A stretch of 64,000 nucleotides of DNA, taken from the NCBI RefSeq assembly GCF_019966535.1, contig NZ_JAIMID010000009.1, forward strand, positions 62,001 to 126,000, read 5' to 3'. The notes below the pieces were generated by a model. The model ran no database searches, was not told where the DNA came from, and saw nothing but the letters and a program-made list of their open reading frames with translations. The DNA is from Mesobacterium pallidum. Its GTDB lineage: Bacteria > Pseudomonadota > Alphaproteobacteria > Rhodobacterales > Rhodobacteraceae. Position numbers and translations under genes: made by a program. Positions 9,300-18,465 of the stretch are shown piece after piece (position 1 is the stretch's first letter; every line of letters begins with the position of its first letter).

Positions 9300-11642
9300 A
9301 TGATCAGGGCTGAAAATCGCCTGGTGCGACTGAAGAACGTTGCACGGAAACAGAGCCACAACCTGGCCATTGGTATTTTTCTAAGCACGGCAAGCGTTTA
9401 CGCCATGGTCCCGACCGAGGTTGCGGCGCAAAGCTATGTCTTTTCGACGGTCGAGATCCAGGGCAACGAGCGCGTCGATCCCGGCACGATCCTGTCCTAC
9501 GCAGGAATCGCGCGGGGTCAGAGCCTGACCGGCGGTCAGCTGAATGCCGCCTACCAGCGCGTGCTGGCCTCAGGCCTGTTCGAGAGCGTCGAGATGGTGC
9601 CGCAGGGCTCGACCCTGGTCATCAAGGTGGCCGAGTTTCCGACGATCAACCGCATCAACTTCGAGGGCAATCGCCGGCTCAAGGACGAGGACCTAGCGAC
9701 CGTGATCCGCTCGCAGTCGCGCCGCGTCTTCAACCCCTCCACGGTCGAGCAGGACGCCGCCGCCATCACCGAGGCCTATGCCGCCGAAGGCCGCCTGTCG
9801 GCCCGGGTGCAGCCCCGCGCGATCCGGCGCAACAACAACCGCGTCGATCTGGTGTTCGAGATTTTCGAAGGCGACCTGGTCGAGATCGAGCGTCTCGGTT
9901 TTGTCGGCAACCAGGCGTTCAGCGATGCGCGCCTGCGCCGCGTGCTCGAGACCAAGCAGGCGGGCCTGCTGCGCGCGCTTGTCCGCAAGGACACCTTCCA
10001 GGAAGACCGGATCGCCTTTGACCGCCAGGTCCTGCGCGATTTCTACCTGTCGCGCGGCTATGTCGATTTCCGCGTGCTGTCGGTGAATTCCGAGCTGGCG
10101 CGCGAACGCGACGGCTATTTCGTGACCTTCAACGTCGAGGAAGGGCAGCAGTTCCAGTTCGGCGCGATCACCGCGACGAGCGATCTGCCCGAGATCGACC
10201 CCGAGGAATACCTGGCCCAGTCGCGCGCCACGTCGGGCCGCGTCTACACCCCGACCGAGGTTGAACGCGACATCACCCGGCTGGAACGCTACGCGACCCG
10301 GCAGGGCAAGGATTTCATCCGCGTCGAGCCGCGCATTACCCGCAACGACCGCGACCTGAGGCTGGACATCGAATACGTCATCACCCGCGGCCAGCGGGTG
10401 TTCGTGGAACGCATCGACATCGAGGGCAACACCACCACGCTCGACCGCGTGGTGCGGCGCCAGTTCGAGACGGCCGAGGGCGACCCGTTCAACCCGCGGG
10501 CCATCCGCGAGGCGGCGGAACGCATCCGCGCGCTGGGGTATTTCTCCAGCGCCGAGGTGCAGGCCCGGGAGGGGTCGAGCCCCGACCAGGTCATCGTCGA
10601 CGTGGACGTCGAAGAGGCGAATACCGGCTCGCTCAGCTTTGGCGGCACCTACTCTTCGTCGGCGGGCTTCGGCGCGCTGATCGAATACCGCGAGAACAAC
10701 TTCCTCGGCCGTGGCCAGGGGCTGAACCTCAAGGTCTCGACCGGGTCGGATTTCCGCGAATACGGGTTGCAGTTCACCGAGCCGGCGTTCCTGGGCCGTG
10801 ACCTGCGGTTCGGCCTGAACCTCAGCTACCGCGAGACGGACAACCAGTTTTCCGATTACGACACCACGCTGGGCAACTTCGCGCCCAGCCTGACCTTCCC
10901 GGTCAGCGAGGACGGCGAGCTGCAGCTGCGCGCGGCCGTGGCGACGAGCGACATCAACAACCTGGGCACTGTCGGCGCGATTATCACCAGCGAGGCGGCG
11001 CGCGGCGAGCTCTGGGATTACTCGGTCGGCTACCAGTACAGCTACGACACGCGGCGCAGCGGGCTGGACCCGTCGCGCGGGGTGCTCTTGCAGTTCGGCC
11101 AGGACTTCGGCGGCATCGGCGACGGCGACGCCTATATCAAGACCTCGGCCCGGGTGACCGGCCAGACCAGCATCGCCAATGACGAGGTCACGCTGCGGGC
11201 CTCGCTGCGCGGCGGCCTCCTGGCCTATTCCGGCGGCTCGGGCGGGCGGGTCACCGACCGCTACGTGCTGAACCCGAACCTGATGCGCGGCTTCGAGGTC
11301 GGCGGAATCGGCCCGCGCGAACGCGCCGGCGGAGGCGTGGACGACGCGCTTGGCGGCAATGCCTTCGTGGTCGCCAGCTTCGAGGCCGAGTTCCCGCTGG
11401 GCCTGCCCGAGGAATACGGCATCCGCGGCGGCGTCTTCTACGACATGGGCTCGGTCTGGGGGCTGAACCAGTCCAATGCCGACGTGATCTACGAGGATTT
11501 CTCGCTGCGCCATTCGGCCGGCGTGACGATCTACTGGGCAACCCCGGTCGGCCCGCTCGAGTTCAACTTCTCGCGGCCGATCGTCAAGAAGAAGTACGAC
11601 CGCGAGCAGAACTTCAACCTGACGATCTCGACCGAGTTCTGA
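9300..11642 (+). CDS. bamA: outer membrane assembly factor BamA
   Basis: The 780-residue core of the beta-barrel assembly machine. A long signal sequence (cleavage near AAQS, about residue 43) is followed by five POTRA repeats (about 45-445, with repeated motifs such as FSTVEIQGNERVD and INFEGNRRLKD) and a 16-strand barrel (about 450-780) ending in phenylalanine (STEF). GGAG upstream supports the ATG at 9300. It is followed by skp, which encodes a periplasmic chaperone for the same substrates. Confidence 0.97.
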   Translation: MIRAENRLVRLKNVARKQSHNLAIGIFLSTASVYAMVPTEVAAQSYVFSTVEIQGNERVDPGTILSYAGIARGQSLTGGQLNAAYQRVLASGLFESVEMVPQGSTLVIKVAEFPTINRINFEGNRRLKDEDLATVIRSQSRRVFNPSTVEQDAAAITEAYAAEGRLSARVQPRAIRRNNNRVDLVFEIFEGDLVEIERLGFVGNQAFSDARLRRVLETKQAGLLRALVRKDTFQEDRIAFDRQVLRDFYLSRGYVDFRVLSVNSELARERDGYFVTFNVEEGQQFQFGAITATSDLPEIDPEEYLAQSRATSGRVYTPTEVERDITRLERYATRQGKDFIRVEPRITRNDRDLRLDIEYVITRGQRVFVERIDIEGNTTTLDRVVRRQFETAEGDPFNPRAIREAAERIRALGYFSSAEVQAREGSSPDQVIVDVDVEEANTGSLSFGGTYSSSAGFGALIEYRENNFLGRGQGLNLKVSTGSDFREYGLQFTEPAFLGRDLRFGLNLSYRETDNQFSDYDTTLGNFAPSLTFPVSEDGELQLRAAVATSDINNLGTVGAIITSEAARGELWDYSVGYQYSYDTRRSGLDPSRGVLLQFGQDFGGIGDGDAYIKTSARVTGQTSIANDEVTLRASLRGGLLAYSGGSGGRVTDRYVLNPNLMRGFEVGGIGPRERAGGGVDDALGGNAFVVASFEAEFPLGLPEEYGIRGGVFYDMGSVWGLNQSNADVIYEDFSLRHSAGVTIYWATPVGPLEFNFSRPIVKKKYDREQNFNLTISTEF

Positions 11643-11676
11643 GCGCGCGCCGGCGATCCGACCGGCAGGAGGGCCC

Positions 11677-12270
11677 ATGGCCATGCTGTTGACGCGACGC
11701 ATTATCCTGACCGGCCTCGCGGCCCTGGCTTTCCTGCCGGGGCCGGCGGCCGCGCAGGAGCTTGGCCGCGTCTCGAGCCCGATCCTGATCATCGAGAGCG
11801 AGCGGATCCTGACCGAATCCGCCTATGGCAAGCGCCTTGCCGCCGAGCTCGAGGCGCTGAGCGCGGAGCTCTCGACCGAGAACCGCAGCATCGAGGCCCA
11901 GCTGATCGAGGAAGAGCGCGCCCTGACCGAACGGCGCCCAAACCTGAGCCCGGCCGAGTTCCGCGAACTGGCCGATGCCTTCGACGCCAAGGTGGTCGAG
12001 ATCCGGCGCGAGCAGGACGGCAAGGCCCGGTCGCTTGGCCAGCGGGGCGAAGAGATCCGCCGCGAAGTGCTGGTGGCCGCGACCCCCGTGCTCGAGGATA
12101 TCATGCTCGACGCCGGCGCGGCCGTGATCGTCGAGCGGCGCTCGGTCTTCATGTCCGCCGACGTGATCGACGTGACCGACCTGGCGATCCAGCAGATGGA
12201 CGAACGGCTGGGCGACGGGGCCGATGCAACCCCCGAGGCGCCCCCGCCGGAAGGCGCCACCCGGCCCTGA
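11677..12270 (+). CDS. skp: OmpH/Skp family periplasmic chaperone
   Basis: A 197-residue protein with a signal peptide (cleaved about AAAQE, residue 27) and a long coiled-coil arm region (about 45-135), the form of Skp, which holds unfolded outer-membrane proteins on their way to BamA. AGGAGGG at 11667-11673 precedes the ATG. The C-terminal 20 residues are low-complexity (A/P/E). Sequence identity to the family is always weak; the bamA neighbour is the main support. Confidence 0.88.
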   Translation: MAMLLTRRIILTGLAALAFLPGPAAAQELGRVSSPILIIESERILTESAYGKRLAAELEALSAELSTENRSIEAQLIEEERALTERRPNLSPAEFRELADAFDAKVVEIRREQDGKARSLGQRGEEIRREVLVAATPVLEDIMLDAGAAVIVERRSVFMSADVIDVTDLAIQQMDERLGDGADATPEAPPPEGATRP

Positions 12271-12345
12271 CCGGGCGCGCATCGCTTGCCCCGCGGGGCG
12301 CGGGCCGCTAATCATCCGCGAAACGAACTTTTGGCAGGAGCCCCC

Positions 12346-12813
12346 ATGACCGATACGCCCACCAGCGCCGACATCCAGCTGATCCAGCGCATCCTGCCGC
12401 ATCGCTACCCCTTCCTGCTGGTCGACCGCGTGGTGGATATCGAGGGCACGTCGCGTGCCACCGGCATCAAGAACGTCACCATGAACGAGCCGCACTTCCA
12501 GGGCCATTTCCCGGGCCTGCCGATCATGCCGGGCGTCACCATCGTCGAGGCGATGGCGCAGACGGCGGCGGTGATGGTCGGCGTGTCGATGAACATGGCC
12601 GACCGAGAGCTCAAGGTCTATTTCATGGCCATCGACGGCTGCAAGTTCCGCCGTAAGGTCGTGCCTGGCGACCGGCTGGTGATGAAGCTCGAGACTCTGC
12701 GCGGCAAGCCCGGCGCCAAGGTGTGGAAGTTCAAGGGCGTGGCCGAGGTCGATGGCGAGATGGCGGCCGAGGCCGAGTTCACCGCCATGATGGACCTGCC
12801 GGCAGAGGCCTGA
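12346..12813 (+). CDS. fabZ: 3-hydroxyacyl-ACP dehydratase FabZ
   Basis: A 155-residue hot-dog-fold dehydratase of fatty-acid elongation. The catalytic His is H54 in FQGHFPG and the catalytic Glu is E68 in [21 protein letters not shown] (17-29) is the family N-terminal motif. The ATG at 12346 has CAGGAG just upstream. lpxD, which usually sits between skp and fabZ in Gram-negative bacteria, is absent. Confidence 0.97.
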   Translation: MTDTPTSADIQLIQRILPHRYPFLLVDRVVDIEGTSRATGIKNVTMNEPHFQGHFPGLPIMPGVTIVEAMAQTAAVMVGVSMNMADRELKVYFMAIDGCKFRRKVVPGDRLVMKLETLRGKPGAKVWKFKGVAEVDGEMAAEAEFTAMMDLPAEA

Positions 12814-12815
12814 GC

Positions 12816-13601
12816 ATGACCAGCCATATCCACCCCTCGGCCGTCATCGAGGACGGCGCGCAGATCGGCATCGGCTGCGAGATCGGCCCGTTCTGCCACA
12901 TCGGCCCCAACGTGGTCCTCGGGCCTGATGTCACGCTGAAAAGCCACGTGGTCGTCACCGGCCAGACCGAGATCGGCGAGGGCACGGTGGTGTTTCCTTT
13001 TGCCGTGATCGGCGAGATCCCGCAGGATCTCAAGTTCAAGGGCGAAGAGACGCGGCTGGTCATCGGGAAGCGCAACCGCATCCGCGAACATGTGACGATG
13101 AACGCCGGGACCGAGGGCGGCGGCGGCGTGACCCGCGTGGGCGACGACGGGCTCTTCATGGCCGGCTGCCACGTCGCGCATGACGCGCAGGTGGGCGACC
13201 GGGTGATCCTTGTGAACAACTCGGCCCTCGCGGGGCACTGCGTGATCGAGGATGACGTGATTGTCGGCGGCCTGTCGGGCGTGCACCAATGGGTCCGCAT
13301 CGGGCGCGGCGCGATCATCGGCGCGGTCACCATGGTGACCAATGACGTGATCCCCTACGGCCTAGTGCAAGCCCCGCGCGGAGAGCTCGACGGGTTGAAC
13401 CTCGTCGGTCTCAAGCGGCGCGGCGTGGCGCGCAGCGACATCACCGCCATGCGCGCGGCCTTCCAGATGCTGGCGCAGGGCGAGGGGTCGTTCATGGAAC
13501 GCGCCAAACGCCTCGGGGACGAGACGGAAAGCGCCTATGTGCAGGAAATCGTGGACTTCATCCTGGGCGACAGTGATCGGTCGTTCCTGACGCCGAAATG
13601 A
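12816..13601 (+). CDS. lpxA: UDP-GlcNAc acyltransferase LpxA
   Basis: The first enzyme of lipid A synthesis, 261 residues; it puts a 3-hydroxyacyl chain on UDP-GlcNAc. Left-handed beta-helix hexapeptide repeats run from about 8 to 190 and are followed by a helical C-terminus. H122 in CHVAHDAQ corresponds to the catalytic histidine, and NAGTEGGGG is the usual loop. It starts two bases after fabZ and overlaps lpxI by ATGA. Confidence 0.97.
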   Translation: MTSHIHPSAVIEDGAQIGIGCEIGPFCHIGPNVVLGPDVTLKSHVVVTGQTEIGEGTVVFPFAVIGEIPQDLKFKGEETRLVIGKRNRIREHVTMNAGTEGGGGVTRVGDDGLFMAGCHVAHDAQVGDRVILVNNSALAGHCVIEDDVIVGGLSGVHQWVRIGRGAIIGAVTMVTNDVIPYGLVQAPRGELDGLNLVGLKRRGVARSDITAMRAAFQMLAQGEGSFMERAKRLGDETESAYVQEIVDFILGDSDRSFLTPK

Positions 13602-14494
13602 CCGACCTCGCGTTGATCGCCGGCCGGGGCCGACTGCCCGAGCGCGTGGCCGCGCAGGTCACCCCCGCGCCGTTGGTCTGCGCGCTGGAAGGGAACGCGC
13701 CGGACAGGCTGTCCGTGGACCTGACCTTCCGGCTGGAAACGCTCGGGACGTTTCTGCTGGAACTGGGCACCCGGGGCATCAGCCGCATCTGCATGTGCGG
13801 CAGCATCGACCGGCCGCAGATCGACCCGTCGAAGCTGGACGCCGAGACCGCGCCGCTGGTGCCGCTGTTGCAGGAGGCGCTGGGGCAGGGGGACGATGGC
13901 GCGCTGCGGGCGGTGATCGGGCTTTTCGAGCAGACGGGCTTTACCGTACTTGGCGCCGAGAGCTTTGCCCCCAAGGTCGTGGCGGATATCGGCTATCCGA
14001 CCCGGCGCGAGCCGCGCACGGCGCACCGGATCGACGCCGAAACGGGCGAACAGACCGTGGCCGCCATGGGCGCGTCCGACACCGGCCAGGCCTGCGTGAT
14101 CCGCAAGGGCCGCGTATTGGCCGAAGAGCAGGCCGATGGCACCGACGCCATGCTGGCCCGCCTCGGCCCCCTGCCAACCCCGCCCGAGACCGGCGCATGG
14201 GACGAGTGGCTGTTCGACGGGGACAGCCTGACCGAGGCCGGCCGCGCCTGGGCGGCACAGGTCGTCGAGGCCGGTTTTGACGCCAAGGGCCTGGGCGGCA
14301 TCCTCTACAAGGGCCCGAAACCTGGGCAGGAAACCCGCGCGGACCGGCCGACCATCGGCCCGCGCACCGCGCTGTCGGCCGCGGCGGCGGGGATGGACGG
14401 GATCGTTCTGGGCCAGGGATCCATCATCATCGACCAGGCCCGGCTCGTCGCCCTGCTCGACGCCATGGACATGTTCCTCTGGGTCCGGCGGTGA
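13598..14494 (+). CDS. lpxI: UDP-2,3-diacylglucosamine pyrophosphatase LpxI
   Basis: A DUF1009/LpxI protein of 298 residues. LpxI hydrolyses UDP-2,3-diacylglucosamine to lipid X and replaces LpxH in alphaproteobacteria. It starts with LALIAGRGRLPERVA; the C-terminal half has KGPKPGQETRADRPTIGP and GMDGIVLGQGS, typical of the family. It overlaps both lpxA and lpxB by four bases, so the lpxA-I-B block is tightly coupled. Confidence 0.95.
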   Translation: MTDLALIAGRGRLPERVAAQVTPAPLVCALEGNAPDRLSVDLTFRLETLGTFLLELGTRGISRICMCGSIDRPQIDPSKLDAETAPLVPLLQEALGQGDDGALRAVIGLFEQTGFTVLGAESFAPKVVADIGYPTRREPRTAHRIDAETGEQTVAAMGASDTGQACVIRKGRVLAEEQADGTDAMLARLGPLPTPPETGAWDEWLFDGDSLTEAGRAWAAQVVEAGFDAKGLGGILYKGPKPGQETRADRPTIGPRTALSAAAAGMDGIVLGQGSIIIDQARLVALLDAMDMFLWVRR

Positions 14495-15657
14495 GCCTGC
14501 GGGTCTTTACCATCGCGGGCGAGCCCTCGGGCGACCGGCTGGGCGCGGCGCTGATGGCGGGGCTGAAGGAACTCAGCCCCGGCGTGCAATTTACCGGCGT
14601 CGGCGGCCCGCTGATGGAAGGCGCGGGGCTGCACAGCCTCTTTCCAATGGACGAGATCTCGATCATGGGGATCACCGAGATCCTCAAGGAATACCGCGCG
14701 CTCAAGGCCCGTATCCGGCAGGTGGCCGAGGCGGTGATCGCGCAGAAACCCGACGTGCTGGTCACCGTGGACCTGCCCGAGTTCTGCCTGCGCGTGGCCA
14801 AGCTTGTCCGCGCGGCCGATCCGTCGATCCGCATCTGCCACTACGTCGCGCCCACGGTTTGGGCCTGGCGCCCGGGCCGCGCGGCGAAGATGGCGCCGCA
14901 TGTCGACCAGGTGCTGGCGCTCCTGCCGTTCGAGGCGCCCTACATGGAGGCCGCCGGGATGCGCTGCGATTTCGTCGGCCACCCCGTCGTGACCGAACCG
15001 CAGGCGACCGAGGCCGAGGCCGAGGCCTTCCGCGCGGCCCATGGCATCGGCTCCGCGCCGCTTCTCATGGTCCTGCCGGGCTCGCGCCGGTCCGAGGTCG
15101 GGCGGCTGGCGCCGATCTTCGGCGAGGTGCTGCGCCTGTTGCTGCCGCGCCGCCCGGATCTGCGCATCGTGCTGCCCGCCGCCCGCTCGGTCGCGCCGCT
15201 GGTGCGCGAAGCGGCCGCGACCTGGCCGGGCAAACCGGTTGTGCTGGACCCTGCCGCCCCGGACGCAGCGGCGACAAAGCGGGCGGCCTTCACGGCGGCG
15301 GATGTCGCGCTGGCGGCCTCGGGCACCGTGTCGCTGGAACTGGCCGCAAGCGATACGCCCATGGTCATCGCCTATGACATGAACTGGCTCAGTCGGCAGA
15401 TCATCGGGCGGATGCTGCGGACCGACACGGTGACACTGGTCAACCTGGTGTCCGACACCCGCACGGTGCCGGAATTCATCGGAACCAATTGCCGGCCGGG
15501 GCCCATCGCCGAGGCATTGCTGCAAACCCTGGCGGATGACGGCGGCCAGCGCGCGGCGCTGCGCAGCACCATGGACCGCCTCGGCGCGGGCGGAGAGCCC
15601 CCGGGCCTGCGCGCCGCCCGCGCGGTGCTGGACGGGCTGGCCGCCGCCCGCGCCTGA
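14491..15657 (+). CDS. lpxB: lipid-A-disaccharide synthase LpxB
   Basis: A 388-residue GT-B-type glycosyltransferase that joins lipid X to UDP-diacylglucosamine. It starts with GTG overlapping the lpxI stop (GTGA). Motifs: AGEPSGDRLGAALM, FTGVGGPLMEGAGL, HYVAPTVWAWRPGRA, and LPGSRRSEV, followed by GTVSLELA in the nucleotide-binding half. It is the last gene of the run and is followed by a terminator. Confidence 0.97.
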   Translation: MSLRVFTIAGEPSGDRLGAALMAGLKELSPGVQFTGVGGPLMEGAGLHSLFPMDEISIMGITEILKEYRALKARIRQVAEAVIAQKPDVLVTVDLPEFCLRVAKLVRAADPSIRICHYVAPTVWAWRPGRAAKMAPHVDQVLALLPFEAPYMEAAGMRCDFVGHPVVTEPQATEAEAEAFRAAHGIGSAPLLMVLPGSRRSEVGRLAPIFGEVLRLLLPRRPDLRIVLPAARSVAPLVREAAATWPGKPVVLDPAAPDAAATKRAAFTAADVALAASGTVSLELAASDTPMVIAYDMNWLSRQIIGRMLRTDTVTLVNLVSDTRTVPEFIGTNCRPGPIAEALLQTLADDGGQRAALRSTMDRLGAGGEPPGLRAARAVLDGLAAARA

Positions 15658-15668
15658 CGGGCAAAATG

Positions 15669-15703
15669 AAACCGCCGCGCGGATCGCTCCGCGCAGCGGT
15701 TTT
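15669..15703. terminator. bidirectional terminator between lpxB and ialB
   Basis: An inverted repeat AAACCGC-C-GCGCGGA / TCCGCGC-A-GCGGTTT with a four-base loop, one mismatch and A/T tracts on both sides. It can stop both the plus-strand lpxB transcript and the converging minus-strand ialB transcript. Confidence 0.8.
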
Positions 15704-15721
15704 GGTTTTCGGCAGGGCCGC

Positions 15722-16363
15722 TTACTGCTGCGGCACGGCGCCCGTGTCCGCTTCGAGCCCGTCAAAGCCAGCGGTGAAGCCGGTCAGCGAGAGCGACAGG
15801 TTCACCTTGGTGTCCGGCGCGGTCACCGGAACCAGCGTCACGGTCGCCATGTTGCCGCGCTTGAAGGCGGCCACGTCCTCGTTCGTCATGCCGAGGCGCG
15901 CGTAGCAGCCGATCGGCGTGCAGAAGCTGAACGGGTAGCGCTTGGCCGCGCCGTCATCGACCTTGATCGTCAGCTGGCCCGTCAGCAGCGTCTCGAGCGG
16001 GGTGATGACCGTGGCGCCGGCCGCGGCACGCCCGCCTTCGGGCATCTTGAAGACCACGAATTCCGACACCGGGTTGCCGTCCTGGTCCATCAGCAGCTGG
16101 TAAAGCTGGCACGGGTCGGTGCCTTCGCCCTCGGGCATCTTGGTGCATTGCACCTGCCAGTCGCCGCTGGTGCCCACCACGTAGGTCTGGCCGGGCTGCG
16201 GGCCTTCCTCGGCCGGCACTTCCTCGCCCATGGACAGGCCCTCGTCCGGGGTCGCTTCCTCGGTCGGGGCGGCCTCGGGCGCGGCGTCGGTCTCTTGCGC
16301 AGCAAGCGGGGCCGCCAGCGCCATCAGCGCGACGAGGGGCAGGGTCTGCAACGTCTTTTTCAT
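15722..16363 (-). CDS. invasion-associated locus B (IalB) family periplasmic protein
   Basis: A 213-residue protein with a signal peptide (about 1-22), an acidic Ala/Pro/Glu-rich linker (about 23-55) and an IalB-type domain (about 60-185) with conserved cysteines in WQVQCTK, DPCQLYQ and FCTPIGCYAR. The family is named after a Bartonella invasion protein but is widespread in free-living alphaproteobacteria, where its role is unknown. ATG at 16363 is supported by GGGTGAG; an in-frame GTG lies at 16372. It converges with lpxB. Confidence 0.88.
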   Translation of the reverse strand: MKKTLQTLPLVALMALAAPLAAQETDAAPEAAPTEEATPDEGLSMGEEVPAEEGPQPGQTYVVGTSGDWQVQCTKMPEGEGTDPCQLYQLLMDQDGNPVSEFVVFKMPEGGRAAAGATVITPLETLLTGQLTIKVDDGAAKRYPFSFCTPIGCYARLGMTNEDVAAFKRGNMATVTLVPVTAPDTKVNLSLSLTGFTAGFDGLEADTGAVPQQ

Positions 16364-16688
16364 GAATCTCACCCGTCAGGTCCTTGGTTTGATTGATGTC
16401 GCGCATACCACGGGGCGCGGCCGGTGTCAGGCCGAAACCAGGGCGGCAAGCGCCCCGGCCCGCGAAATTCCGCTGAATGTGAACAGGCGAAAAGAACGCC
16501 CCTCATCATGCAACAAGGGGGACCTTGCGGCCCCCCTTGCGAATTTTTCTCTCCCCGTCGGACTGGCCGACTTAGTTATTGGCCGTACGCTATGCCACAT
16601 CCCGCGAGGGGTCAACAGGGAAATTTCGACTGGTGAATCGTGCCCAAGTGCATGGAATCGCGCCATAATAAAACGTGCTGCGGGCATG

Positions 16689-16716
16689 AAAAAAGGCCGC
16701 ACCCGAAGGTGCGGCC
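16689..16716 (-). terminator. Rho-independent terminator, minus strand
   Basis: A nine-base-pair GC-rich stem, a four-base TTCG-type loop and six Ts on the minus strand. It has no annotated protein gene upstream, which is why a small RNA is proposed. Confidence 0.85.
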
Positions 16717-16765
16717 AGTCTGACAGGGAGGAAGTCAATCCGGGGCCAAGAGGACATGTGCCCCG
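16689..16765 (-). ncRNA. candidate small RNA with CCUC-rich loops
   Basis: Read on the minus strand: hairpin CGGGGC / GCCCCG (16741-16765) whose loop contains TCCTCTT; hairpin TGAC / GTCA (16721-16737) whose loop is TTCCTCCCT; then a strong terminator GGCCGCACC / GGTGCGGCC with six Ts (16689-16716). A possible promoter is TTAACT (16791-16796), 16 bases, AACATT (16769-16774). Two hairpins exposing anti-Shine-Dalgarno CCUCC followed by a terminator is the architecture of the cuckoo / CcsR-type sRNAs of alphaproteobacteria. No minus-strand gene otherwise ends here. Inference from structure only. Confidence 0.5.
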
Positions 16766-16837
16766 AACAATGTTGACACTCGCACCGAAAAGTTAAGGTT
16801 ACGTTTCATGTGCGCACGCAAGCAACAGGGGCAAATC

Positions 16838-18379
16838 ATGAGCGACGGGATTTTCGTGGGCGGCGGTGGCCAGGGCTACGGCGAACAGCAATACCTCGCG
16901 CTCAAATATGCCAATCGTCACGGGCTGATCGCCGGCGCCACCGGCACCGGCAAGACCGTGACGCTGCAGATTCTGGCCGAGGGCTTTTCGGCCGCCGGCG
17001 TGCCGGTCTTCCTGGCGGATGTGAAAGGCGACCTGTCTGGCCTGGCCGCCGCCGGGCGCGCGGATTTCAAGCTGCACGAGGCTTTCACCAGCCGCGCCCA
17101 GACCATCGGTTTCGACGATTATTCCTATGACAGCTTTCCGGTCACCTTCTGGGATCTCTTCGGCGCGCAGGGCCACCCGGTGCGCACCACCGTGGCCGAG
17201 ATGGGGCCGCTGCTGATCTCGCGCCTGCTCGAGCTGAGCGAGGCGCAGGAGGGGATCCTGAACATCGCCTTCCGGTTGGCGGACGAGGAGGGCATGCCGC
17301 TGCTCGATCTCGAGGACCTGCAAGCGCTGCTGGTCTGGGTGGGCGAGAACCGCGACACGCTGGGCCTGCGCTACGGCAATATCTCGGTCCAGTCGGTGGG
17401 CGCGATCCAGCGCCGGCTGCTGGTGCTCGAGAACGAGGGCGGGGCGGGCATCTTCGGCGAGCCGGCGCTGGAGCTGTCGGACATCATGGCCCATGCGCCG
17501 GACGGGCGCGGGCGCATCAACATCCTTGCCGCCGATACGCTGATGGCCTCGCCCCGGCTTTACGCGACCTTCCTGCTGTGGCTCTTGTCCGAGCTGTTCG
17601 AGGAGCTGCCCGAGGTGGGTGACCCGGACAAGCCAAAGCTGGTCTTCTTCTTCGACGAGGCGCATCTTCTCTTCGACGACGCCCCCAAGGCGCTGGTCGA
17701 CAAGGTCGAGCAGGTGGCGCGGCTGATCCGCTCCAAGGGGGTGGGGGTCTATTTCATCACCCAGAACCCGGACGACATCCCCGAAGACATCCTCGGCCAG
17801 CTCGGCAACCGCGTGCAGCACGCGCTGCGCGCCTTTACCGCGCGCGACCGCAAGGCGCTGCGCATGGCGGCTGAGACCTACCGCGAAAACCCGGACTTCG
17901 ACACCGAGGCCGCGATCCGCGAGGTCGGTGTGGGCGAGGCCGTGACCTCGATGCTGGAAAAGAAGGGCGTGCCCGGCGTGGTGCAACGCACGCTGATCCG
18001 CCCGCCCTCGTCGCAGCTGGGCCCGCTGGGGTCCGAGGAACGGGCGGCGGTGATGGCCGCCTCGCCGGTCGCGGGGAAATACGAGGAACGGCTCGATCGC
18101 CGTTCGGCCCACGAGATCCTCGCAGAGCGCGCGGCGGCCGCGGCGAAAGAGGCCGAGGCCGCCGAGGCGCGGGAAGAGGAGATGGAAGCGGCCGAACGCG
18201 AGTTCAACGCCGGCCGGCGCTATTCCGGCACCCGCGTCAGCCGTTCGACCGCCAAGCCCGCGCGCAGGGGCGACAGCTTTGGCGAGGCGATGGCCAAGAA
18301 CGTGATGAAGGAGCTGACAGGCACAACCGGGCGACGCATCGTGCGTGGCATTCTCGGCGGGATTTTCAAGGCCCGCTGA
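16838..18379 (+). CDS. HerA-like ATPase (DUF853)
   Basis: A 513-residue P-loop ATPase of the HerA/FtsK-related DUF853 family. Walker A is GATGTGKT (33-40), Walker B is LVFFFDEAH (about 268-276), and the arginine/sensor region is around YFITQNPDDIPEDILGQLGNR. A charged helical segment (about 420-465, rich in A/E) precedes a basic tail. Family members are DNA-translocase-like, with no settled role in most bacteria. The ATG at 16838 (AGGGG upstream) gives the family N-terminus DGIFVGGGG; the frame extends to 16808. It is a single gene, not next to NurA or a nuclease. Confidence 0.9.
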   Translation: MSDGIFVGGGGQGYGEQQYLALKYANRHGLIAGATGTGKTVTLQILAEGFSAAGVPVFLADVKGDLSGLAAAGRADFKLHEAFTSRAQTIGFDDYSYDSFPVTFWDLFGAQGHPVRTTVAEMGPLLISRLLELSEAQEGILNIAFRLADEEGMPLLDLEDLQALLVWVGENRDTLGLRYGNISVQSVGAIQRRLLVLENEGGAGIFGEPALELSDIMAHAPDGRGRINILAADTLMASPRLYATFLLWLLSELFEELPEVGDPDKPKLVFFFDEAHLLFDDAPKALVDKVEQVARLIRSKGVGVYFITQNPDDIPEDILGQLGNRVQHALRAFTARDRKALRMAAETYRENPDFDTEAAIREVGVGEAVTSMLEKKGVPGVVQRTLIRPPSSQLGPLGSEERAAVMAASPVAGKYEERLDRRSAHEILAERAAAAAKEAEAAEAREEEMEAAEREFNAGRRYSGTRVSRSTAKPARRGDSFGEAMAKNVMKELTGTTGRRIVRGILGGIFKAR

Positions 18380-18423
18380 CGGGCCCGGGGGGCGCTGCCG
18401 CCCTTCACGTACCGCGGACTCGA

Positions 18424-18448
18424 CCGGAGTTTTCAGGGACATGTGAAG
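18424..18448 (+). repeat. dispersed intergenic repeat, degenerate copy 2
   Basis: CCGGAGTTTTCAGGG followed by ACATGTGAAG resembles the tail of the dispersed repeat (CCGGAGTTTATTGGC then ACAATGAAG). It is the first of four copies between the HerA-like gene and yitT. Confidence 0.5.
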
Positions 18449-18465
18449 ACAGACCAGGCGCCGGC

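Larger units (their letters stand above)
16364..16837. other. 474-bp gene-free region with hairpins
   Basis: No convincing protein frame. It contains an inverted repeat CAAGGGGG (16514-16521) / CCCCCTTG (16532-16539) followed by five Ts (a possible weak plus-strand terminator) and the minus-strand small-RNA candidate with terminator described separately (16689-16796). It separates divergent ialB and the HerA-like gene, so both promoters should be here. Confidence 0.5.
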
